Assembly (NCBI GenBank): GCA_051006995.1
Contig: JBPCSQ010000031.1
Coordinates: 91,936-155,935 of the forward strand
Direction: 5' to 3'
Length of the DNA stretch: 64,000 nt
Origin: JAIQGF01 sp051006995
GTDB taxonomy: Bacteria > Acidobacteriota > Terriglobia > Terriglobales > Acidobacteriaceae
The translations under genes were made by a program, and so were the position numbers. Positions 42,210-49,024 of this stretch are shown here, piece after piece. How positions within the stretch are numbered: the first letter of the stretch is position 1; each line of letters starts with the position of its first letter. Below the pieces are notes generated by a model. That model was not told where the DNA came from and searched no databases. It saw nothing but the letters and a program-made list of their open reading frames with translations.

Positions 42210-42815
42210 TTGAAATTCAAAATCAATCTCGCCACCCAGCCCTACGAAAACGCCACGCGCTTTTTCCTCATATGGGGCGCGGTATTGGTGCTGGTGGCGA
42301 TTTTGACGGGCGGCTTGGTCGTCGCCGCCGCCAAGGGTTGGCGCAGCAATCATGCGCTCTCGCAGAAGGTGGCCGAGGAGCGCGCCTCGCTCGCCAAGCT
42401 CCAGCAGCAGGAACAGCAGGACCTCGCTATCCTCAATAAGCCGGAGAACCGCGACGTCCGCGATCGTTCCCGCGTGCTCAATAGCCTCATCCGCCAGAAA
42501 GAATTCTCCTGGACGCTGATTTTTGCCGACCTGGAAAAAATGATGCCGACGCGCCTGCACGTGCTCTCCATCGCGCCTCAACTGGACCAGAACAATGAAA
42601 TTGAGGTTCGCATGGTGGTCGGAGGAGCCTCCCGCGACAAGGCCATCGAGCTGGTGCAGAAAATGGAGACCTCGCGCGAGTTCCGCCACGCCCAGATTCT
42701 GGCCGAAACCAACACTCCCGAGCGTGCCGCATCCGGCGGTGACAGCGTCCAGTTCGACATCACCGCGCAATACGTGCCCGTAGCGCCCGCCTCGCAACAG
42801 AAGGGTGGCGAGTAA
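42210..42815 (+). CDS. pilN: Type IV pilus assembly protein PilN
   Basis: The 201-aa bitopic protein begins MKFKINLATQPYENATRFFL, the PilN tail with the INLATQPY motif that binds PilM. It has one membrane helix (~20-45), a coiled coil (SQKVAEERASLAKLQQQEQQ) and a small periplasmic domain. The start is TTG 42210, fixed by the conserved tail. It sits at the end of a GCTAAGAGCT-type repeat. Confidence 0.92.
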   Translation: MKFKINLATQPYENATRFFLIWGAVLVLVAILTGGLVVAAAKGWRSNHALSQKVAEERASLAKLQQQEQQDLAILNKPENRDVRDRSRVLNSLIRQKEFSWTLIFADLEKMMPTRLHVLSIAPQLDQNNEIEVRMVVGGASRDKAIELVQKMETSREFRHAQILAETNTPERAASGGDSVQFDITAQYVPVAPASQQKGGE

Positions 42816-43357
42816 TGGCAAACCTCCGCCGGTCGCGCCAGCGAATTTTCACCGCCCTCGCCGTGCTGCTTTGCCTGGACGTGGTTGCCGCCGTCGTCCT
42901 GCTAACGCCGCTCGCCGGCTCCGGAGCTTCGCGCCAGCAGGAGTTCGACAACGTACGCCGGCAGCTGCAACAGAAAATGCGAATCGTCGTCCCCCCCGAC
43001 CAGGTGCAGGTCCGCGTGGAAGAGGCCCGCAAGCAGATTGATTCGTTTTATGAGGACCGGCTCGCCTCCGGCGCCTCCGAACTCAGCGCTGAACTCGGCA
43101 AGCTGGTCAGCGCCAGCGGCGTGCGCCTCGGCTCCGCACGGTACGAAGAACTCGACTCGGAGCTGCCCGGCCTCACTCACGTCAGTGTCAGCGCGCAGAT
43201 TACGGGGGATTACCTCCAGGATGCCAAGTTCATCAACGCGGTCGAGCGCGACGAGGTTTTCTTCATCATTGACAGCGTAAACCTGGCCGAACAGCAGGCG
43301 GGCACGGTTCGCCTGACGGTTACCATGGAAACCTATTTGAAGAGTGGAGCGGAATGA
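42815..43357 (+). CDS. pilO: Type IV pilus assembly protein PilO
   Basis: The 180-aa bitopic partner of PilN has one membrane helix (ALAVLLCLDVVAAVVLLTPL), a coiled coil and a ferredoxin-like periplasmic domain ending VRLTVTMETYLK. The ATG overlaps the pilN stop by one base (TAATG). The identity comes mainly from layout and position, as PilO sequences are poorly conserved. Confidence 0.86.
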   Translation: MANLRRSRQRIFTALAVLLCLDVVAAVVLLTPLAGSGASRQQEFDNVRRQLQQKMRIVVPPDQVQVRVEEARKQIDSFYEDRLASGASELSAELGKLVSASGVRLGSARYEELDSELPGLTHVSVSAQITGDYLQDAKFINAVERDEVFFIIDSVNLAEQQAGTVRLTVTMETYLKSGAE

Positions 43358-43980
43358 AGCTGGGCGCCGAAAATCGTGGCCTGACCGTGTTTGCGGCGGT
43401 ATTGTTCGTGGCTGCGGTCTTGCTAGTAGTGCGCATGGTTGCCAGCGGAACCCAGCCCGCTGCCGCGACGTCGCCCGCCTCGAACCGAGTTGCTGAGTCG
43501 CCGCAAGCAGGGCCGGCACGTTCGCGCGCGCGTCGCGCAGCGCCGCGTACTCCGAACTCTCGCCCCACACCCGATAGCGCCACCGTTTCCCTCGATCCGC
43601 GCCTTCGCCTCGACCTGCTCAAGCAGAGCGAGGAGACGGAGTACAAGGGAACCGGCCGCAACATCTTCCGCGCCGAAGCCGAGATTCCCAAACCGATTGT
43701 GAATCCGGTCACGGCGAAAAAAACGCCACCGCCTCCGCCCCAGCCGCAGGTGTACACTCCCCCGCCTCCGCCGCCGATTAATTTGAAGTTTTTCGGCGTG
43801 GCCAGCAGCCCCGGCGAGCCCACCAAGGCCTTCCTTGGCAGCGGAGACGACGTCTTCGTCGCCGCCGAAGGCGACATCGTCAAGCGCCGCTACAGAATCG
43901 TCCGCATCAATGCCTCCTCCATTGAGGTCGAGGATGTCCTCAGCAATAACCGCCAGACCATCCCGCTGACAGCGGGATAA
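43354..43980 (+). CDS. PilP-like / GspC-like pilus protein
   Basis: The 208-aa protein has a membrane helix (LTVFAAVLFVAAVLLVVRMV), a Pro/Arg/Ala-rich linker and a stretch of TPPPPPQPQVYTPPPPPP. A small beta domain at the end (INLKFFGVASSPGEPTKAFL, VKRRYRIVRINASSIEVED) resembles the HR domain of PilP/GspC. It starts in ATGA overlap with pilO. PilP normally links PilNO to the secretin PilQ, which is not in this window. Confidence 0.8.
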   Translation: MKLGAENRGLTVFAAVLFVAAVLLVVRMVASGTQPAAATSPASNRVAESPQAGPARSRARRAAPRTPNSRPTPDSATVSLDPRLRLDLLKQSEETEYKGTGRNIFRAEAEIPKPIVNPVTAKKTPPPPPQPQVYTPPPPPPINLKFFGVASSPGEPTKAFLGSGDDVFVAAEGDIVKRRYRIVRINASSIEVEDVLSNNRQTIPLTAG

Positions 43981-43988
43981 ACAGCGTC

Positions 43989-44053
43989 ATTTCTGATTGT
44001 CGATTTGTCTCTTCGAGCAGGAAATCGGCAATCGAAAATCGACAATCGGAAAT
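43989..44053. repeat. Inverted repeat of the AATCGACAATCGG family
   Basis: Arms 43989-44006 and 44036-44053 match at 17 of 18 positions as inverted copies. Related strings lie at 48994-49015 and inside the gene at 49025 (49635-49666). Confidence 0.65.
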
Positions 44054-44076
44054 GCCTTGGCTGTTCCCTTGCTAAA

Positions 44077-45021
44077 ATGAATGCAGTGTCCCGTCGTTCC
44101 TCCCAGTCCGGGTACGTCCTGATGGCCATCATGTTCTTCATGGCCATGCTGGTCATCGCCGCTCTGGCCTCCGCCCCTAATATTCGGACCCAGCTCCAGC
44201 GCGACCGCGAGGAGGAAATGATCCATCGTGGAGCTCAGTACGCCCGGGCCGTCAAAAAATACTTTATTAAGTTCAAGCGGTACCCGACCTCCATTGACCA
44301 GCTCGAGAACACCAACAACATTCGTTTTCTGCGGAAGCGCTACAAGGACCCAATGTCACCCGAGGGCCAGTGGAAGCTGCTGCACGTCGGCGACGTAAAG
44401 ATTGGCACAGGAGCGGCCGTTGGTGTTCCGGTATCCGCCATGGGCACGCTCGGAGGGCCTCCGGGTCCCCTGGGCCAGCCTGGTGGCCAGACGGCTGTGG
44501 CCGCGGCCGCGGCCGTCGCGCTCGGTGGTCTGCAAGGCGCCGCAATCCAAGGCGGTCCGGGGGCGCAAGCAGGAGGCGGCGGCATCATGACCCAGCCTGC
44601 GACCGGCAGCCAGTCGGCTGGTACGCTGGGCGGCACGACTTCCAGCAGTTCGTCATCCTCCTCGTCATCGTCAATGATGGCGAGCACGGCAGCGCTGGGC
44701 GGCGGCGCCATCATTGGAGTCGCCAGCCCCAGCGAAAAGGAAGGCCTCAAGGTCTTCAACGAGAAGAAGCATTACAACCAGTGGTATTTCTTCTTCGACC
44801 CCACTGTCAACATGAATGGCCTGATCACCGGCCCGTTTACCGGCAAGACGTTCGGTGCCACCAATGTCGGAGGCGGCGCCCAGCCCATCGGCACGCCTGC
44901 TGGACAGCCCTCTTCCTTCGGCCAGCCCAGCTCCTTCGGCCAGCCCTCCCAGTTCGGTCAGCCCTTCGGTCAACAGCAGCCCCAGAATCCACCTCAGCAG
45001 CAGCCTCAGAATCCGCGCTGA
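44077..45021 (+). CDS. Pseudopilin-like type II secretion / pilus protein
   Basis: The 314-aa protein has an N-terminal SQSGYVLMAIMFFMAMLVIA prepilin-like helix, but Glu5 of the mature helix is absent (position held by Ala or Met). A GspG-like part follows: EEMIHRGAQYARAVKKYFIK and RYPTSIDQLE. The rest is low-complexity: Gly/Ala-rich, a run of eleven Ser, and SFGQPSSFGQPSQFGQPFGQ before a Gln/Pro/Asn tail. ATG 44077 is used; an open frame back to 44005 runs through repeat DNA. It is the last gene of the pil operon, with a terminator at 45121. Confidence 0.82.
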   Translation: MNAVSRRSSQSGYVLMAIMFFMAMLVIAALASAPNIRTQLQRDREEEMIHRGAQYARAVKKYFIKFKRYPTSIDQLENTNNIRFLRKRYKDPMSPEGQWKLLHVGDVKIGTGAAVGVPVSAMGTLGGPPGPLGQPGGQTAVAAAAAVALGGLQGAAIQGGPGAQAGGGGIMTQPATGSQSAGTLGGTTSSSSSSSSSSSMMASTAALGGGAIIGVASPSEKEGLKVFNEKKHYNQWYFFFDPTVNMNGLITGPFTGKTFGATNVGGGAQPIGTPAGQPSSFGQPSSFGQPSQFGQPFGQQQPQNPPQQQPQNPR

Positions 45022-45040
45022 CTCTTGCCGGCCCTTTGGA

Positions 45041-45099
45041 GTCACCCCGATCGCCTTCGCCGAGCCCTGAGCGGAGCCAAAGTGGAGGGACCTGCTTTC
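45041..45099. repeat. GTCAyyCCGA...GAGGGACCTGC repeat, copy 3
   Basis: It starts GTCACCCCGATCGCC and ends AGTGGAGGGACCTGCTTTC with an expanded centre (CCGAGCCCTGAGCGGAGC). Confidence 0.6.
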
Positions 45100-45120
45100 T
45101 TCAGCCGGCGATGTCAGTTA

Positions 45121-45155
45121 AAAACGAAAACCCCGCCCTTTTCGGACGGGGTTTC
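45121..45155. terminator. Bidirectional terminator between the pil operon and erpA
   Basis: AAACCCCG (45128-45135) pairs with CGGGGTTT (45147-45154). On the minus strand TTTTCGTTTT follows (good for erpA); on the plus strand TTTCAAGCTTTTC follows (weaker). Confidence 0.78.
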
Positions 45156-45192
45156 AAGCTTTTCGCAAACAACTAACAGCTAATAGCTGTTC

Positions 45193-45552
45193 TTACACAT
45201 TGAATGACGATCCGCAGCCGCAGGTGCTCTTCACGTTCGGATTCTCGAACTTGAACCCTGCGCCTTCCAGCGTCTCGACGTAATCAATGCGCGCGCCGTT
45301 CAGGTACATCAGCGAGGTAGCGTCCACGTAGACCTTCAACCCATCGAAGTCGTAGCTCTTGTCCATCAGCCCGGCCGCATTTTCGAACGACATGGAATAC
45401 GAGAATCCTGAGCAGCCGCCACCCACCACTCCCAGACGCAATCCCTGCGGCGTCGGGTTCTGTTGTGCCATGATCTCCTTCACCTTGGTGATGGCACTCG
45501 GGGTCATGCTGACGGGTGCGGTCTTGGTCGGGGTCGTCGTGGTTGTCGCCAT
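45193..45552 (-). CDS. erpA: Iron-sulfur cluster insertion protein (A-type, ErpA/IscA)
   Basis: The 119-aa A-type carrier delivers Fe-S clusters to apo-proteins. It has the three conserved cysteines Cys47 (GGGCSGFSY), Cys111 and Cys113 (STCGCGSSF). A Thr-rich N-terminal extension (MATTTTTPTKTAPVS) is unusual. It is monocistronic. ErpA and IscA cannot be told apart by eye. Confidence 0.93.
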   Translation of the reverse strand: MATTTTTPTKTAPVSMTPSAITKVKEIMAQQNPTPQGLRLGVVGGGCSGFSYSMSFENAAGLMDKSYDFDGLKVYVDATSLMYLNGARIDYVETLEGAGFKFENPNVKSTCGCGSSFNV

Positions 45553-45831
45553 TCTTGTCTCCTCGTTAGCTTTCGACGAATTATAACATTCACCGCCAGC
45601 ACCTCACAGGGTGCTGTGACATGCCGGTTAGCTCTTGTGATTCCATTTGATTAGATGTCGCCGGCCGGCCCTGGGTCGCGCCAAATGGCCCTGGGGTTAT
45701 CTTAAATTCTTCCGCCCTCCCCCACCGGGGCTATAATTCCCGGTGAGGCCCCTGCCCGAACCCGGCCCTCTGTCCGGCAGCTTGCCGGGTCTGAGACTCG
45801 GGACCGCACCAATTCCGATCCGAGGTGGCGT

Positions 45832-46107
45832 ATGTCGTCCACGCTGACCATGCTGCTGATCGTCTGGGGCGTCTTGACCGCCGTTCTTGTCATCCTCCTG
45901 ATCTACCGCAGCACGCTTGCCATGCATGAGGATGACCAGCTCTTCCTCAGCGATTCCGAATCGCACATGCAACTCGAGCAGCAGGATGTCATTGCCCGTC
46001 TCAACAAGGTCAATCTGCCGGTGCGTATCCTCGGTGGCGCTTCCGGGCTGCTGATCCTGATCATTGCCGGCATGTGGATTTACGAAGGTCTGAGCCGCAC
46101 TCAGTAA
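45832..46107 (+). CDS. Small two-helix membrane protein
   Basis: The 91-aa protein has helices at ~5-27 (LTMLLIVWGVLTAVLVILLI) and ~65-85 (ILGGASGLLILIIAGMWIYE) joined by an acidic cytosolic stretch (EDDQLFLSDSESHMQLEQQD). I do not recognise the family. It is followed by a perfect 15-bp hairpin and converges with pilT. The 279 bp before it hold no gene. Confidence 0.75.
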   Translation: MSSTLTMLLIVWGVLTAVLVILLIYRSTLAMHEDDQLFLSDSESHMQLEQQDVIARLNKVNLPVRILGGASGLLILIIAGMWIYEGLSRTQ

Positions 46108-46153
46108 CGGCCAGATACGCGGCTTCGATTCGCCGTACCCACGCTCTCTTTAT

Positions 46154-46187
46154 GCGCCAACGCCTCCCCTGCGGGAGGCGTTGGCGC
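46154..46187. terminator. Perfect 15-bp hairpin between convergent genes
   Basis: GCGCCAACGCCTCCC (46154-46168), loop CTGC, GGGAGGCGTTGGCGC (46173-46187). There is no T-run on either side, so termination would rest on the stem alone. It serves both the 45832 gene and pilT. Confidence 0.6.
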
Positions 46188-46212
46188 TTGCTCGGTATTC
46201 GATTTGTACGCA

Positions 46213-47421
46213 CTATCGCTCGATGCCGTCATCCTCCGCGGGCTTCTCGTCGCCCGTCAAATCGGAGATCTGCAGCCGCAGGTTGCCGGCATTGGATGCG
46301 TACCCCAGCCCAGTATCCATGGTGATGGTGCCGTTCCGGATCAGTTTCTCGATCTCGCCGTCAAAGTACTGCATGCCGTCAATCGCGCCGTCCCTCATCG
46401 CGTCCAGCAGCGAGCGGCCTTCCTCTTCGCCCTTCTCCACGTATTCGCGCGTGCGCATGGTGGACTTCAAGATTTCCAGCACCGCCACGCGCCCGCTGCC
46501 GTCCTTCTTCGGGAGCAGGCGCTGCGAGATGAAGTAGCGGAACGAAGCTCCCAGCCGCTGGCGGATGGTCGCCTGGTCCGCCATCGGGAATACGCCGACG
46601 ACGCGCTCCACCGTCTTGGAGGCATCAATCGTGTGCAGCGTCGAAAACACCAGGTGCCCGGTCTCGGCCGCGGTGAGGGCAATCTCGATGGTTTCCTTGT
46701 CGCGCATCTCGCCCACCAGGATCACCTTGGGTGCCTGCCGCAACGCCGCCCGCAATGCCAGCGAGAAGCTTGGCGTATCGCTGTGCAGCTCGCGCTGATG
46801 GATGGTGGCCATCTTGTGCGGATGCATGAACTCGATCGGGTCCTCGATGGTGATGATGTGCTCCGCGTAATGGCTGTTGATCATGTCAATGATCGCCGCC
46901 AGCGTGGACGATTTGCCGGATCCTGTCGGCCCCGTCACCAGCACGATCCCGTTCTTCAGGTGCGCGATCTCCTTCAGCGCCTCCGGCAGCTTCAGGTCTT
47001 CAAACGTGGGGATCTTGGTGGGAATCACGCGCATGACGATGGCGTAGGTTCCCCGCTGGCGGAAGATGTTCACCCGGAAGCGCGACTGCTGCGGCAGGGA
47101 GTACGAAAGGTCGGCTGAGCCGTCGTCTTTCAGCTGCTGAAACGCCTGCTTGTTTTGCCCGATCAGGTCCTGCGCGATGCGCGCCGTGTCCTCCGCGCTC
47201 AACACCGTCACGCCAGGGACCTGCACCGCCACCAGCTTGCTGGTCAGCTCCACCTGCGGTGGACGCCCAGGCGAGATGATCAGGTCGCTCACTCCCTTGG
47301 CGTGGTTCAGCATGGCGGAGATGATCTGCGGGGTCGAAATCACCGGCTTGGCCGGCGCTGCCGCTGGACTGGCCGCAGCCGCGGCAGCGGGTGCGGCGGG
47401 AGTCGGTGCTGGCGTGGACAT
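46213..47421 (-). CDS. pilT: Type IV pilus retraction ATPase
   Basis: The 402-aa PilT drives pilus retraction and twitching. It has VTGPTGSGKSSTLAA (Walker A), TIEDPIEFMH (Asp box), ALRQAPKVILVGEMRDKETI (Walker B), STLHTIDASKTVERV (His box) and the PilT-specific AIRQRLGASFRYFIS-like segment (here TIRQRLGASF). An Ala/Pro-rich N-terminal tail (~28 residues) precedes the domain and is not typical. It is monocistronic, apart from pilB/pilC. Confidence 0.95.
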   Translation of the reverse strand: MSTPAPTPAAPAAAAAASPAAAPAKPVISTPQIISAMLNHAKGVSDLIISPGRPPQVELTSKLVAVQVPGVTVLSAEDTARIAQDLIGQNKQAFQQLKDDGSADLSYSLPQQSRFRVNIFRQRGTYAIVMRVIPTKIPTFEDLKLPEALKEIAHLKNGIVLVTGPTGSGKSSTLAAIIDMINSHYAEHIITIEDPIEFMHPHKMATIHQRELHSDTPSFSLALRAALRQAPKVILVGEMRDKETIEIALTAAETGHLVFSTLHTIDASKTVERVVGVFPMADQATIRQRLGASFRYFISQRLLPKKDGSGRVAVLEILKSTMRTREYVEKGEEEGRSLLDAMRDGAIDGMQYFDGEIEKLIRNGTITMDTGLGYASNAGNLRLQISDLTGDEKPAEDDGIER

Positions 47422-47479
47422 CTGCTTCCTCCGTGGTGATCGAGCAGTTGCTGGAGCGCGCTTGTCTGAAAGCGCTGTG

Positions 47480-47507
47480 TGGAGCGCGTTCGCCCTCGAA
47501 CGCCGAA
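47480..47507. repeat. 28-bp TGGAGCGCG palindromic repeat, intergenic copy
   Basis: It starts TGGAGCGCGTTCG and ends with the matching CGAACGC arm plus CGAA. Both arms carry the matching T/A change relative to the copy in aguA. Confidence 0.65.
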
Positions 47508-47561
47508 CAGTTCCGGGAGCATACCAGCAATCCCGCGCTGGTGGAAGGGTTTCGCGAATCG

Positions 47562-48275
47562 CTAGTAGCTTCTCTTCGTCACCTTCACCTGCAGCGCTCC
47601 GTCAACCTCCGATGCCGGCGTTTTGCTCACATCCATCAGCACCAGCCTCCCACTCGCCGGATCGATCAACGTCAGCTTTTCCACCATGTACACGCTGACC
47701 CCATTGATGACGTGGTTGATGTAGTTCACCTTGTTGGCCACCAGCGGCCGCTTCTTCCACACCACGATGAACGGCCGGTTCTCCTTCACCGACGCGACTA
47801 TCTCGGCCGCTTGCGGCAGGCTGCGCGTCGCCAAAAATGTCTTCAGTTTGAGCTTGTCGCCGCTATCGAGCACGTAGTCGCCATCCATGCCCCTGCTGAG
47901 CGTAGTCATCAGCACGCCCGTCTGGCACACGCCTCCAAACAGCCTCTCCTGCCAGTATTTCGAATTCAGCGGGAGACCCTGCGCGCTCACGATGGTGGAG
48001 ATTCCGCTGGCCCACGCGTCGCTTTCGCATGCTTCGGCGCCGCCCAGCCGTGGATTCGGCGCGGTGGGCGATGTGTCCGGCTGATCCGCATCCCCTGCCG
48101 GTTTCTTCTCGTTCAGTTGGCCGACGACGTTGATCGTGCCCTTTATGTCGCCGACGTTCTCGTTGGTCCAAACTTTTTTCGTCTTGGCCGGCGCGTTTGG
48201 CTCCTGCGCTCCCGCCACAATGCACAGCAACACAGCGAGCCAAAGGACGATCCCAATCCTCATCAAGGCTTTCAT
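47562..48275 (-). CDS. Exported protein, possible papain/C39-like fold
   Basis: The 237-aa product has a signal peptide (MRIGIVLWLAVLLCIVAGAQ) and a KKVWTNENVGDIKG segment that recurs in exported proteins of this phylum (from memory). The C-terminal part has Cys in GGVCQTGVLMTTL, then NYINHVINGVSVY with a His and LTLIDPASGRLVLMD. This Cys ... HxVxxxG ... DP order resembles papain-like C39 peptidase domains. That would be a secreted peptidase or peptidase-fold binding protein; it is an inference with modest support. Confidence 0.75.
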   Translation of the reverse strand: MKALMRIGIVLWLAVLLCIVAGAQEPNAPAKTKKVWTNENVGDIKGTINVVGQLNEKKPAGDADQPDTSPTAPNPRLGGAEACESDAWASGISTIVSAQGLPLNSKYWQERLFGGVCQTGVLMTTLSRGMDGDYVLDSGDKLKLKTFLATRSLPQAAEIVASVKENRPFIVVWKKRPLVANKVNYINHVINGVSVYMVEKLTLIDPASGRLVLMDVSKTPASEVDGALQVKVTKRSY

Positions 48276-48406
48276 GTGTGAGACCTGATTTTTATGAATT
48301 ACGTGGGAAAGGATACCGCTGTTTGCCTCGCTAGACTCAGGAAAACTCTCGTGCGATGTGCACGAAAGTTACTCCCCTTGCGTTTTCCGCTTACAATTGA
48401 AGTTGC

Positions 48407-48493
48407 GCCGGGATGGCGGAATTGGCAGACGCGCTGGCCTTAGGAGCCAGTGCCCGTAAGGGCGTGCAGGTTCAAATCCTGTTCCCGGCACCA
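48407..48493 (+). tRNA. tRNA-Leu (anticodon UAG)
   Basis: The 87-nt tRNA has acceptor GCCGGGA/TCCCGGC, anticodon loop CTTAGGA giving TAG, a long variable arm (TGCCCGTAAGGGCG), T-loop GGTTCAAATCC, discriminator A and an encoded CCA (48491-48493). Confidence 0.96.
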
Positions 48494-48537
48494 TCCGCCA
48501 TGGGCCGTGGGTCTTGCGCCTGAGTTACACTCTCCCC

Positions 48538-48834
48538 ATGCCATTCCCCGCACAACCGAATATCAAGCTCGTCAATGCTTCCGATTACCGTGAAGGCTAC
48601 GCCAACAGCGTGCAGGTGCGCGTCAACGTCTGGGACTTCTTTCTCGTTTTCGGAACTCTCCAGCAGCAAACCGAAACCGAGGTGGAGGTGCGCAATTTTC
48701 AGGGCGTTTATCTCAGCCCGCAACAGGCCAAGGCGCTGATGAGCATCCTGCAGCAGAACGTGACCCAGTACGAGAAGACCTTCGGTGAAATCAAGCTTGA
48801 CCCGCGCCTCGCCGTTCCCGGCACCGTGAACTGA
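48538..48834 (+). CDS. DUF3467 family protein
   Basis: The 98-aa protein has YREGYANSVQVRVNVWDFFL followed by VFGTLQQ, the DUF3467 core (YaN...v....wDf.l.FG), and LSPQQAKALMSILQQNVTQY. The family's function is unknown. ATG 48538 matches family length. It lies 45 bp after tRNA-Leu. Confidence 0.87.
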   Translation: MPFPAQPNIKLVNASDYREGYANSVQVRVNVWDFFLVFGTLQQQTETEVEVRNFQGVYLSPQQAKALMSILQQNVTQYEKTFGEIKLDPRLAVPGTVN

Positions 48835-48907
48835 CACCGACGGTGTGGCACATGCGCCCCCGGGTGTGCTCTTGGAGCGCTCCTCCGACGTGGGATCCGA
48901 TCACTGA

Positions 48908-48935
48908 TGGAGCGCGCTCGCCCACGAGCGCGAAG
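48908..48935. repeat. 28-bp TGGAGCGCG palindromic repeat, intergenic copy
   Basis: 25 of 28 positions match the copy inside aguA (10387-10414). Confidence 0.7.
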
Positions 48936-49024
48936 AAGTTTTCCCGCCCCGAGCAGTCACCCGCTATCATCCCGCCGTGTCCTCTTCCCGGCCACAATCG
49001 GCAATCGACAATCATCCATCGGCC

